A stretch of DNA of 64,000 nucleotides, from the NCBI RefSeq assembly GCF_027107535.1, contig NZ_CP114283.1, positions 9,300,001-9,364,000 of the forward strand. The letters are read 5' to 3'. Under the pieces are notes generated by a model that was not told the origin of the DNA, did no database searches, and worked only from the letters and a program-made list of their open reading frames with translations. The DNA is from Streptomyces aurantiacus (GTDB lineage: Bacteria; Actinomycetota; Actinomycetes; Streptomycetales; Streptomycetaceae). The position numbers and the translations under genes were made by a program. Of this stretch, positions 1 to 8,378 are shown piece by piece. Position 1 is the first letter of the stretch. Every line of letters begins with the position of its first letter.

Positions 1-878
1 GTGCCGGGTGCGCCGGGCAGACCGGCGGCGAGGAGGGCGAGGGTGCCCGAGGCGGGGCCTCCGGAGAGGTCGGCTCCAATACCGGGCACGGGCATGCCGC
101 GGGCCGCGCGCCGCTCGGCGGGCCCCATCCCGGGTACGGGTCCCGGGTCTATGTCGGCTCCCGGTACGTGTCTGGGGGCGGCGAGCCGCGCGCGCACGGC
201 CTCCACCAGGGCGTCCCGGACGCCGTCCACCGCACTGACGGCGTCGGCGATGGGGGCGGCGACGGCGAGGGAGGCCACCGCCTCGTAGCCGGCGATCTCC
301 CGTGCGCCCGCGCGCAGGATCAGCGCGTGCCCCGGCGGAATGCGCCGCACGCCCTCGTAGGGGGTCGTGTCGTGGAGAGCGGCCGGTACGTCGGGAGCGG
401 CGAGCAGGGCCGCCAGATGTCCGAAGTCGAGGTTGGCCTCGATGAGGTCGGCGAGGGGCAGAGCCGCGGTCGAGTAGGCCGTGCCGCTCGCCCAGGGCGT
501 GTAGAACACCGGCCTGGCGCCCGCGAGATCGCCGCAGACCATGACCCGGCGGCCCACCTGGACGACGGCCGTGTAACTGCCGGGCCAGGCCGTCAGATGC
601 CGAAGTGCCCCGCCGCGCGCGGCGAACAGGCCCACGCGCAGTTCCTCGTCGGAGGCACCGCAGGTGCCGAGCACCGCCATGCGGTTCTGGTCGTCGGCCT
701 TGATGACGCGCACCTCGTCGGGGCGCCAGTCGCCGACCGCCCAGAGCGGATCGGGGTCGCCCCACAGGAGCTGGGAACCGACCGGGTGAACCGTCTCTCC
801 GTCGCTCCCGGTCGCGCCCGCCGAACCGGCCTCAGGCGCGCGAGCGACGGTGCTGCTCCATCCCACCAACCATCGCAT
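1..878 (-). CDS. Asparagine-synthase-like macrolactam/isopeptide cyclase (partial)
   Basis: This is the N-terminal 292 residues of a class B asparagine-synthetase-like protein; the C-terminus lies beyond the window. Translation begins MRWLVGWSS at 878 behind a good GGAGG. Residues 1-170 look like a glutaminase-type N-domain, but residue 2 is Arg rather than the nucleophilic Cys, so glutamine hydrolysis is unlikely. Near residue 270 comes SGGPASGTLALLAA, the PP-loop ATP-binding motif of the synthetase domain. Proteins of this build close isopeptide or macrolactam bonds in lasso peptides (albusnodin-type cyclases) or are orphan homologues. No convincing precursor peptide was found in the 770 bases upstream. 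The family is fairly sure; the substrate is not known. Confidence 0.8.
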   Translation of the reverse strand, partial: MRWLVGWSSTVARAPEAGSAGATGSDGETVHPVGSQLLWGDPDPLWAVGDWRPDEVRVIKADDQNRMAVLGTCGASDEELRVGLFAARGGALRHLTAWPGSYTAVVQVGRRVMVCGDLAGARPVFYTPWASGTAYSTAALPLADLIEANLDFGHLAALLAAPDVPAALHDTTPYEGVRRIPPGHALILRAGAREIAGYEAVASLAVAAPIADAVSAVDGVRDALVEAVRARLAAPRHVPGADIDPGPVPGMGPAERRAARGMPVPGIGADLSGGPASGTLALLAAGLPGAPG

Positions 879-1651
879 CGCCGCCTCCACAGGCTGTGGA
901 CAACCAGTGCACCGCACGAACCGGTCACCATGCTGCCACGAAGAATGCGCACCGGAGGGCCGGCGAGGCCGCTTGTGCTCCCCGGAGTGCGCCCCTGGGA
1001 GATGCCCCGTCCGAGGCCGACGCACGCACGGGGAGAGGCGATCGAGGAGAATTGCCCCTGCGGCTACGACCTGAATGCGCCCCCGGTACGCTCCCCCAAG
1101 GCACCCAACGCGCCCTCAAATTCCGTGGTGGGAGCGGTATTTGCCCTCGGACGGAGGGGGCGATATTCAGCCAAATCGGGGATGGACGCAGGGCGTTGCA
1201 CACGCTCCGTACAGGCTGTGCGCAACGCACAGTCCGGGAGGCGGAGTCCGCCTCCCGGACCGGTCCGCCGCCCGCGGGGATGTAGGCGGCGGTGTCCCCC
1301 AGCCCACTGGATCCAGTACAGCGGGCCGACCCACGCACGATCCATGCAAGCGCTCCCCCGGTGGCCGGAGAAGAGCGCACGGACAGGCGCACGGCCACAC
1401 AACGGGAGCACGACACGACGCTCCGTGCTTGCCCGCGGACCACAATCCCGCCATCCGGAACAATGCCCCTTAACGCTTGGGATGCGGCGAACTACCCTGT
1501 GTTTGCCTGTGTTTTCGCGGGAGGCATATTCCTGAGGGCTCGGCCACGTGCTTTTGCGGGTGGGGTTCCAGGGGTTGGCACCCGGGAAGACGCAGCACGA
1601 ATGCCGCGTGGCTGAACCCGCGCGGCAGCCGTCTGTGTCGAGGGGTGGCGC
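879..1651. other. Divergent intergenic region with two adjacent hairpins
   Basis: About 770 bases separate the cyclase from the NsdA-like regulator. I see no convincing gene here. Two inverted repeats sit side by side: GTGCG-CAA-CGCAC at 1218-1230, and at 1232-1260 a 29-base element with 14-base perfect arms around a single central G. Having almost no loop, the second resembles an operator or cruciform as much as a terminator. A minus-strand GTG reading frame ending at 1064 (about 45 codons) lacks any lasso-leader signature. Confidence 0.6.
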
Positions 1652-3076
1652 ATGTCCAGGGAGCAACGCGGGCCGAACGAAAAACTCGGCGCCGTTCTCG
1701 CCCTCGCGGGAATCAGCAACGCAGGACTCGCGCGTCGCGTCAACGATCTTGGCGCTCAACGCGGGTTGACTCTTCGCTACGACAAGACGTCGGTGGCGCG
1801 CTGGGTGTCGAAAGGCATGGTGCCGCAGGGCGCCGCGCCGCACCTCATCGCCGCCGCCATCGGCCAGAAACTCGGCCGCCCGGTCCCGCTCCACGAGATC
1901 GGTCTGGCGGACGCGGATCCCGCGCCCGAGGTGGGCCTCGCCTTCCCCCGAGACGTGGGACAGGCCGTACGGTCCGCGACGGACCTCTACCGGCTCGACC
2001 TCGCGGGGCGCCGGGCAGGTTCGGGCGGCATCTGGCAGTCTCTCGCCGGATCGTTCGCGGTGAGCGCGTACGCGACTCCCGCGTCCAGGTGGCTGATAAC
2101 ACCGGCCGACAGCTCGGTTGCACGCGACGCGAACCCGGCGGAGGGCTCCGGAGCACCGCTGAAAGTCGGCCACAGCGACGTGCAGAAGCTGCGGGAGGCC
2201 GCCGAGGACGCCAGGCGCTGGGACTCCAAGTACGGAGGCGGCGACTGGCGTTCGTCCATGGTGCCGGAGTGCTTACGGGTCGAGGCGGCACCGCTGCTCC
2301 TGGGCTCGTACTCGGACGAGGTCGGCCGGGCCCTTTTCGGGGCGAGCGCCGAACTCACCCGCCTGGCGGGCTGGATGGCCTTCGACACGGGCCAGCAGGA
2401 GGCCGCACAGCGCTACTACATCCAGGCACTGCGCCTGGCCCGCGCGGCGGCGGACGTGCCCTTAGGGGGCTACGTACTGGCTTCCATGTCCCTCCAGGCG
2501 ACCTACCGCGGCTTCGGCGACGAGGGCGTGGACCTCGCGCAGGCCGCCCTGGAGCGCAACCGCGGCCTGGCCACCGCCCGCACGATGAGCTTCTTCCGCC
2601 TGGTGGAGGCCCGGGCCCACGCGCGCGCGGGTGACGCCCAGGCGGCCGGCGGCGCCCTGAAGGCGGCCGAGGGCTGGTTGGAGCGGGCTCGTGACGGCGA
2701 CCAGGACCCGTCCTGGCTCGGCTTCTACTCGTACGACCGTTTCGCGGCCGACGCGGCGGAGTGCTACCGCGATCTGAAGGCTCCGCGGCAGGTCCGCCGT
2801 TTCACCGAGCAGGCCCTGTCGAAGCCGACGGAGGAGTTCGTACGGTCCCACGGGCTGCGTCTGGTGGTGTCGGCGGTCGCCGAGCTCGAGTCGGGCAACC
2901 TCGACGCGGCGTGCGAGCAGGGCGTACGGGCGGTGGAGGTGGCCGGGCGCATCTCCTCGGCCCGCACCACGGAGTACGTGAAGGATCTCCTCCACCGACT
3001 GGAGCCGTACGGCGACGAGCCACGCGTCGTGGAGCTGCGCGAGCGGGCCAGGCCGCTGCTCATGGCCCCGGCCTAG
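1652..3076 (+). CDS. NsdA-like TPR regulator (sporulation-associated type)
   Basis: A cytoplasmic regulator of 474 residues. Residues about 10-65 ([17 protein letters not shown] ... [11 protein letters not shown]) form an XRE-like DNA-binding segment. The rest is rich in Ala/Leu helical repeats of TPR type (for example around residues 250-400). This architecture matches the Streptomyces NsdA/NsdB group and the 'sporulation associated protein' family, which modulate antibiotic production and differentiation. The ATG at 1652 follows GAGGGGTGGCGC. It is divergent from the cyclase gene, and the next gene on the same strand starts about 200 bases later. The family call is recall of sequence style; the regulatory targets are not visible. 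Confidence 0.75.
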   Translation: MSREQRGPNEKLGAVLALAGISNAGLARRVNDLGAQRGLTLRYDKTSVARWVSKGMVPQGAAPHLIAAAIGQKLGRPVPLHEIGLADADPAPEVGLAFPRDVGQAVRSATDLYRLDLAGRRAGSGGIWQSLAGSFAVSAYATPASRWLITPADSSVARDANPAEGSGAPLKVGHSDVQKLREAAEDARRWDSKYGGGDWRSSMVPECLRVEAAPLLLGSYSDEVGRALFGASAELTRLAGWMAFDTGQQEAAQRYYIQALRLARAAADVPLGGYVLASMSLQATYRGFGDEGVDLAQAALERNRGLATARTMSFFRLVEARAHARAGDAQAAGGALKAAEGWLERARDGDQDPSWLGFYSYDRFAADAAECYRDLKAPRQVRRFTEQALSKPTEEFVRSHGLRLVVSAVAELESGNLDAACEQGVRAVEVAGRISSARTTEYVKDLLHRLEPYGDEPRVVELRERARPLLMAPA

Positions 3077-3078
3077 GG

Positions 3079-3160
3079 GCAGGAAAGCACCACCGGTACC
3101 CGTCACAGGAAGCACCACCGGTGCCGGTCGGCAGAGGTGACCGGCACCACGAAGCGCTAC
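3079..3160 (+). repeat. Short imperfect direct repeat after the TPR gene
   Basis: The gap after the NsdA-like gene carries GGAAAGCACCACCGGT at about 3082 and again as GGAAGCACCACCGGT at about 3109, then a partial inverted copy (GACCGGCACCACGAAGC). It may fold as a weak hairpin between the genes; its function is unknown. Confidence 0.45.
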
Positions 3161-3273
3161 CGGGACCGCGCATCCCCCGTGTTCCTGGGGTTTGAGGCCG
3201 TTGTCAGTGGCGCAGTGCACTATCGGAGATGCGAGTCGGAGGTGAAAGCCGAAGGCGGGAGGTGGACGGACGA

Positions 3274-4485
3274 ATGGTGCGGGAGATCGCTCACGACTGT
3301 GACGTGCTCGTGATCGGGGGCGGGATCGTCGGTCTGTCGACGGCCTACGCGATCACGCGTTCCGCTCCGGGCACGCGGGTGACGGTGCTGGAGAAGGAGC
3401 CCGGCCCGGCCCGCCATCAGACGGGACGCAACAGCGGGGTCATCCACAGCGGGATCTACTACCGCCCGGGCTCGCTGAAGGCCCGGTTCGCGGTGCGGGG
3501 CGCCGCCGAGCTGGTCAAGTTCTGCGCGGAGTACGACATCGCGCACGCGGTGACCGGCAAGCTGATCGTCGCCACGGAGCGGGACGAGCTCCCCCGCCTG
3601 CACGCACTGGTACAGCGGGGCCGGGAGAACGGCATCGCGGTCCGCGAGCTGGGCGCCTCCCAGATCGGCGAGTACGAGCCCGAGGTGCGGGGCCTCGCCG
3701 CGATCCGTGTCGCCACGACAGGGGTGTGCGACTTCGTGGGTGTGGCCCGACAGCTCGCGGACGCCTCGGGGGCCCGGATCCGGTACGGCGCGAAGGTCGC
3801 GTACATCGACCGACGTCCCGACCGCGGAGTGGCCGTCCGCACGGACGACGGCACGGTCGTCCGCGCGCGCGTGCTGGTCAACTGCGCCGGCCTCCACTGC
3901 GACGCCGTGGCCCGCCTGACGGGCGACGACCCCGAGATGCGGATCGTCCCCTTCCGCGGCGAGTACTACACCCTGGCCCGCCCCGACCTGGTCAACGGCC
4001 TCGTCTACCCCGTCCCCGACCCCGCGTTCCCCTTCCTCGGCGTCCACCTCACCCGGGGCATCGACGGCAGCGTCCACATCGGTCCGAACGCCGTCCCGGC
4101 GCTGGCGCGCGAGGGCTACGACTGGCGTACGGTCCGCCCCCGCGAGCTGGCCACGACCCTGGCCTGGCCCGGTTCCTGGCACATGGCCCGGAGCCACTGG
4201 CGCTACGGCGGCGGGGAGCTGCGCCGCTCGCTCTCCAAGACGGCCTTCACCCAGGCGGTCCGGCGCCTGCTGCCCGCGGTGACCCCCGACGACCTGGTCC
4301 CGGCGTCCGCGGGCGTCCGAGCCCAGGCGGTCCTGCGTGACGGCACCCTGGTGGACGACTTCCTGATCCAGGAGGGCCCCCGCACGGTCCACGTACTGAA
4401 CGCGCCCTCCCCCGCGGCCACGGCCTCACTCCCCATCGGCCGAGAAGTGGCCCGCCGAACCCTCAAGGCCCTCGCAAACACCTGA
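3274..4485 (+). CDS. lhgO: L-2-hydroxyglutarate oxidase, FAD-dependent
   Basis: This FAD enzyme of 403 residues probably oxidises L-2-hydroxyglutarate back to 2-oxoglutarate (metabolite repair). The dinucleotide-binding motif GGGIVG is at residues 15-20. The LhgO hallmark RHQTGRNSGVIHSGIYY is at 47-63, and GEYYTL plus VGVHLT-like segments follow in the substrate half. The length matches the family (about 400). I start at ATG 3274, preceded by GGGAGG at 3257-3262; an in-frame ATG at 3229 would add 15 basic residues and has a worse ribosome site. It stands alone between the TPR regulator and trmB. Related DAO-family oxidases (glycine or glycerol-phosphate type) are the alternative, but the HxGIYY region favours LhgO. 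Confidence 0.87.
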   Translation: MVREIAHDCDVLVIGGGIVGLSTAYAITRSAPGTRVTVLEKEPGPARHQTGRNSGVIHSGIYYRPGSLKARFAVRGAAELVKFCAEYDIAHAVTGKLIVATERDELPRLHALVQRGRENGIAVRELGASQIGEYEPEVRGLAAIRVATTGVCDFVGVARQLADASGARIRYGAKVAYIDRRPDRGVAVRTDDGTVVRARVLVNCAGLHCDAVARLTGDDPEMRIVPFRGEYYTLARPDLVNGLVYPVPDPAFPFLGVHLTRGIDGSVHIGPNAVPALAREGYDWRTVRPRELATTLAWPGSWHMARSHWRYGGGELRRSLSKTAFTQAVRRLLPAVTPDDLVPASAGVRAQAVLRDGTLVDDFLIQEGPRTVHVLNAPSPAATASLPIGREVARRTLKALANT

Positions 4486-4547
4486 AGAGCCCGGCCGCAC
4501 CCCGCACCGACGCCACCACCACCCCACGACGGACGCCGCGCCGCCCG

Positions 4548-4620
4548 CACGGAAGGGGCCGCGGCCTCCGTCCTCACGAAAGGGGCCGCGGCCTCCGTCC
4601 TCACGGAAGGGGCCGTGCCG
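4548..4620 (+). repeat. 27-base tandem direct repeat, 2.7 copies
   Basis: The unit begins CACGGAAGGGGCCGCGG and ends CCTCCGTCCT. Copy 1 is 4548-4574. Copy 2 is 4575-4601, with one change (G to A at the fifth base). A third, truncated copy is 4602-4620. The core GGGGCCGCGGCC is itself near-palindromic, so the array can form several hairpins after lhgO. It may act as a terminator, or it may be slippage-prone repeat DNA. Confidence 0.8.
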
Positions 4621-4810
4621 GTACGTCGCAGTCCGCCGCCTAGCTCTTCCTCACGGAGCTCACCATGGCAGCAGAGGGCAGTACGCCCGGCCGCGGCGGA
4701 CTCGACGTACCGGCACGGCCCCGACCCACCACGAACGCGACACCCCCACACGGCGTACCCGCCACCCCACACCCCCACCCCACACCGCGCCCCCGCCACC
4801 CCACACGCCG

Positions 4811-4816
4811 TAAAAT
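4811..4816 (+). promoter_or_regulatory. -10 box of trmB, near-leaderless start
   Basis: TAAAAT ends nine bases before the GTG start of trmB, and no Shine-Dalgarno sequence lies between. Transcription would begin at or beside the start codon, as in many Streptomyces leaderless mRNAs. Confidence 0.6.
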
Positions 4817-4825
4817 CAACCCACT

Positions 4826-5710
4826 GTGTCTGACTCACCCCTCACCCCCGAACCCTCCGGCCACCCCGACGCCCCGCCCCGCACCGCACCCGACGGCCCG
4901 CCCGTCGATGCCCGCGTCGACGCCCCCGCCGGCACCCCCCGTACCCCCCGCCCAAAGGGCGAGCCCCGCTTCCCCGACGGCCCCCGCGCCGACCCGGCAG
5001 GCTCCCACTTCGAGCGACGGATCCGCAGCTTCCAGCCACGCCGGAGCCGCGTCACCCAGGGCCAGGAGGACGCGCTGCAGCGTCTGTGGCCGAAGTGGGG
5101 CCTGGACATCGACGGACAGCGGACCCTCGACCTCGCCGAGCTGTTCGGGGCCGACATCCCGGTCGTGCTGGAGATCGGCTTCGGCATGGGCGAGGCGACC
5201 GCCGTGATGGCCTCCGAGGACCCGGGCACCGGAATCCTCGCCGTCGACGTCCACACCCCGGGCCAGGGCAACCTGCTGAACCTCGCGGACCGGGCCGGCC
5301 TGTCCAACCTCCGCGTCGGCAACGGCGACGCGATCATCCTGCTGCGCGAGATGCTGGCGCCGGACTCCCTCGCCGGCCTGCGGGTCTACTTCCCGGACCC
5401 GTGGCCCAAGAAGCGCCACCACAAAAGGCGCCTGATCCAGCCGGAGTTCCTCACACTCGCCGCGTCCCGCCTGCGCCCCGGCGCACTGCTGCACTGCGCG
5501 ACGGACTGGGAACCGTACGCGGAGGTCATGCTCGAAGTCCTCACCGCGCACCCGGACTTCGAGAACACCCGGCCCGACGGCGGCTTCGCGCCACGTCCCG
5601 CCTTCCGGCCCCTGACGCGTTTCGAGGGCCAGGGCCTGGACAAGGGTCACGCAGTGAACGATCTGCTGTTCCGCCGCGTACCGCTTACTGCGGACAGCAC
5701 GGGCGGCTGA
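4826..5710 (+). CDS. trmB: tRNA (guanine-N7-)-methyltransferase
   Basis: TrmB methylates G46 of tRNAs with SAM. Of 294 residues, the first 60 or so are a Pro/Ala-rich, probably disordered extension common in actinobacterial copies. The SAM motif VVLEIGFGMGEATA is at 113-126. The signature YFPDPWPKKRHHKRR, with the catalytic/tRNA-contacting Asp-Pro-Trp-Pro, is at 188-202. The C-terminal T-R-FE-G pattern (LTRFEGQGLDKGH) is also present. Translation starts at GTG 4826, right behind a -10 box, so the message is probably leaderless. The neighbour downstream is a membrane protease and is not obviously linked. Confidence 0.95.
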   Translation: MSDSPLTPEPSGHPDAPPRTAPDGPPVDARVDAPAGTPRTPRPKGEPRFPDGPRADPAGSHFERRIRSFQPRRSRVTQGQEDALQRLWPKWGLDIDGQRTLDLAELFGADIPVVLEIGFGMGEATAVMASEDPGTGILAVDVHTPGQGNLLNLADRAGLSNLRVGNGDAIILLREMLAPDSLAGLRVYFPDPWPKKRHHKRRLIQPEFLTLAASRLRPGALLHCATDWEPYAEVMLEVLTAHPDFENTRPDGGFAPRPAFRPLTRFEGQGLDKGHAVNDLLFRRVPLTADSTGG

Positions 5711-5889
5711 GCCCCCGTGTGGGGTCCGGCGAGCGACGTGCGAGGCGCGGACCGCGCACCGCAACCCGCGACGAGGAGAACACGGAGGGCTGATCGCACC
5801 CACACGGCGGAGCCGCACGAAGCCACGGCCCCACGCCCCCGAGGGGGCACTCTCGCGGGCCACGCCCCTCCCTCGTTAGGGTTTTTGTC

Positions 5890-7254
5890 ATGGCCACCAG
5901 CCTTCCACCCCCGGCACCCCCCGGCCTTCCCGCCGGAGGCGTCCGTCGGCGCGCGCGCTGGTGGCAGCGCAAGTGGGTGCGTTACGGCGCGCTGACCGCC
6001 CTGCTCACCCTCTCGGGCCTCGTGATCCTGGCGCTCGTCCGCAAACAGACCGGCACCGAGGGCTTCCTGGTGGGCCTGGGGCTGGCCGTGCTGCCCGTCC
6101 CGCTCCTCGTCGCCGCGTTCCGCTGGCTGGACCGGGTCGATCCGGGGCCCTGGAGAAACATTCTCTTCTCCTTCGCGTGGGGCGCCTGCGCGGCCGCCCT
6201 GATAGCCATCGTCGCGAACAGCTTCGCGACCCAGTGGATAGCGACGGCCACCGCCGACCCGTCCCACGCCGACACCCTCGGCGCGACCGTCATAGCGCCG
6301 GTCGTCGAGGAGTCGGCGAAGGCCGCGGCGGTCCTGCTCGTCTTCCTGTTCCGCAGACGGGACTTCACCGGGATCGTCGACGGCGTGGTGATAGCCGGGG
6401 TCACCGCGACGGGCTTCGCGTTCACCGAGAACATCCTCTATCTGGGCACCGCGTTCGGCACCGACCAGCTCACCGGCGACACGGGCATCTTCTCCGTCAC
6501 CGCCGCCACCTTCTTCGTACGCGTGATCATGTCGCCCTTCGCGCACCCGCTGTTCACCGTGCTGACCGGGATCGGTTTCGGCATCGCCGCGCGCGCCGCG
6601 GACCGCCAGCGGGTGCGCCGCGTGCTCCTCCCGATCACCGGGCTGCTGCTCGCGATGGGCATGCACGCGATGTGGAACGGCTCGTCGAGCTTCGGCGACT
6701 ACGGCTTCTTCGCGGTCTACGCGGCCTTCATGGTGCCGTCGTTCGGGCTGCTCACCTGGCTGGCCGTCTGGACCCGCCAGCGCGAACTGGGCACGGTCCG
6801 CGACGAACTTCCCCCGTACGCCATGGCGGGCTGGATCGCCGCACCCGAGCCGTTCGTCCTCGGCTCGATGAAGGCTCGGCGGCTGGCCCGCGAGTACGCC
6901 ACCCACCACGGCGGTCGGGACGCGGGCCGGGCCGTCGCGGAGTACGAGGCGTACGCGACGTCGCTGGCGTTCCTGCGTCACCGGGGCCGCCGCGGCCGGG
7001 CGGGCGCGGACTTCGTCGTACGGGAACGGGAGCTGCTCCACGAGCTGTGGGCCCGCCGGGAGCCGGCCCGCCCGGCCCTGGCGTACGCGGCCAGAGCGAC
7101 GGCCCCGCCCCCGGCGCCGCCACTCTGGCCGGGACACGGGTACCCATACACGGGACATCAGCACGCGGAACACCCCAACGGGGACCGACACGGGCATCCT
7201 GCTCCGCACCCGACCTCGGCGCCGCATCCCACGTACAACCCGTACCGGACCTGA
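5890..7254 (+). CDS. PrsW-family intramembrane metalloprotease
   Basis: A polytopic membrane protein of 454 residues. The PrsW signatures are all present: EESAK at 140-144, FAFTEN at 176-181, His219 in FAHPLF and His259 in HAMWN. These supply the presumed metal ligands and catalytic Glu within the membrane. PrsW in Bacillus cleaves anti-sigma factor RsiW; here the target is unknown. About eight hydrophobic segments span residues 32-290. The tail from 290 is cytoplasmic and ends in a His/Pro-rich stretch. A TAGGGT -10 at 5877-5882 lies just before the ATG, so the transcript is probably leaderless. There is no anti-sigma gene next door. Confidence 0.88.
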   Translation: MATSLPPPAPPGLPAGGVRRRARWWQRKWVRYGALTALLTLSGLVILALVRKQTGTEGFLVGLGLAVLPVPLLVAAFRWLDRVDPGPWRNILFSFAWGACAAALIAIVANSFATQWIATATADPSHADTLGATVIAPVVEESAKAAAVLLVFLFRRRDFTGIVDGVVIAGVTATGFAFTENILYLGTAFGTDQLTGDTGIFSVTAATFFVRVIMSPFAHPLFTVLTGIGFGIAARAADRQRVRRVLLPITGLLLAMGMHAMWNGSSSFGDYGFFAVYAAFMVPSFGLLTWLAVWTRQRELGTVRDELPPYAMAGWIAAPEPFVLGSMKARRLAREYATHHGGRDAGRAVAEYEAYATSLAFLRHRGRRGRAGADFVVRERELLHELWARREPARPALAYAARATAPPPAPPLWPGHGYPYTGHQHAEHPNGDRHGHPAPHPTSAPHPTYNPYRT

Positions 7255-7367
7255 GCCACTGCCGCGGCAATCACCGCGGAACCCTCCGGACCCCTCTGCG
7301 GAACCAGGCCCGGAACCCGCGCAGGCCCCGGCCCCGGTGAACCTCTCAGGCGCGGGACTCGGGCGCC

Positions 7368-8312
7368 TCAGGCGGAGGCGTTGGTCAGCTTCGTGAGGTC
7401 CGCGTCCGTGAGGGTCAGCTCCGCCACCTTCAGCAGCGCCGGAAGCTGCTCCACCGTACGGGCGCTGGCGATCGGCGCGGCGACCGTCGGGCGGGACGCG
7501 AGCCAGGCCAGGGCCACGGTCGCGATCTCGGCCCCGCGTTCCTGCGCGACCTCGTCGAGCGCGGCCAGGACCCGCTGCCCCCGCTCCGTCTCCAGGTGCT
7601 TGCCCGCCGAACCGGCCCGGGGGCTGTCGATGCGGGCGCCCGCCCGGTACTTGCCGGTGAGAAATCCTGCCGCGAGCGCGGAGTAGGGCACGGCGGCCAG
7701 TCCGCCGCGCGAGGCGACGTCCTGGAGCGGTCCTTCGTACGTGTCGCGGGAGACCAGGTTGTAGTGGGGCTGGAGCGCCACGTACCGCGCGAGGCCCTCG
7801 CGGTCGGAGAAGTCCAGGGACTCCTGGAGCCGTTCGGGAGAGAGGTTGGACGCGGCGATCGCGCGGACCTTGCCGGCGCGCACGAGCTCGTCCAGGGCCG
7901 CGAGGATCTCCTCGACCGGGACGGACGGGTCGTCGAAGTGCGTGTAGTAGAGGTCGATGTGGTCCGTCTTCAGACGACGCAGCGACGCCTCGGCGGCCGC
8001 CTTGATGTTCGCCGCGGACAGGCCCTTGTACCGGGGATGGGCACCGACCTTGGTCGCGACGAGGACGTCTGCGCGGTTGCCGCGCGCGGTCAGCCAGTCG
8101 CCGAGGACGGTCTCGGACTCACCGCCCTCGTTGCCCGGCGCCCAGGCCGAGTACGTGTCGGCGCTGTCCACGAAGTTCCCGCCGGCGGCGGTGTACGCGT
8201 CGAGCACGGCGAAGGACCTGGCCTCGTCGGCGGTCCAGCCGAAGACGTTGCCGCCGAGGGCGAGCGGGAAGACCTCCAGGTCGGACGAACCCAGCTTGCG
8301 AAGAGAAGTCAT
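7368..8312 (-). CDS. Aldo/keto reductase
   Basis: NADPH-dependent oxidoreductase of 314 residues with a TIM-barrel fold. The catalytic tetrad is readable: Asp49 and Tyr54 (FVDSADTYSAW), Lys88 (VATKVG) and His125 (YYTHFDD). The cofactor region near residues 205-285 (PYSALAAGFLTGKY, then VAAPIASARTVEQ) fits the AKR family. The short spacing between HFDD and EILAAL is typical of AKR11/12-type bacterial enzymes. It sits just downstream of the M23 peptidase on the same strand, about 65 bases away, and could be read through from it. The substrate cannot be predicted. Confidence 0.9.
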   Translation of the reverse strand: MTSLRKLGSSDLEVFPLALGGNVFGWTADEARSFAVLDAYTAAGGNFVDSADTYSAWAPGNEGGESETVLGDWLTARGNRADVLVATKVGAHPRYKGLSAANIKAAAEASLRRLKTDHIDLYYTHFDDPSVPVEEILAALDELVRAGKVRAIAASNLSPERLQESLDFSDREGLARYVALQPHYNLVSRDTYEGPLQDVASRGGLAAVPYSALAAGFLTGKYRAGARIDSPRAGSAGKHLETERGQRVLAALDEVAQERGAEIATVALAWLASRPTVAAPIASARTVEQLPALLKVAELTLTDADLTKLTNASA

Positions 8313-8378
8313 GGGTACGTCAACGGCCGTACCGGACGGCCGTATTCCGTACCTACGGGCGTCCGGACCGCGAGCGGC

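Larger units (their letters stand above)
4486..4825. other. Intergenic region before trmB
   Basis: About 340 bases between lhgO and trmB without a gene. The first half carries a 27-base tandem repeat; the second half is a low-complexity C/A-rich tract ending in the trmB promoter. No other structure was seen. Confidence 0.6.

Noticed and set aside
1064..1210. A minus-strand GTG frame ending TEFEGALGALGERTGGAFRS, considered as a lasso precursor
   Set aside because: It lacks the leader pattern (Y-x-x-P, and T two before the core Gly) and a suitable ring-closing Asp/Glu at core position 7-9 after a clear cleavage site.
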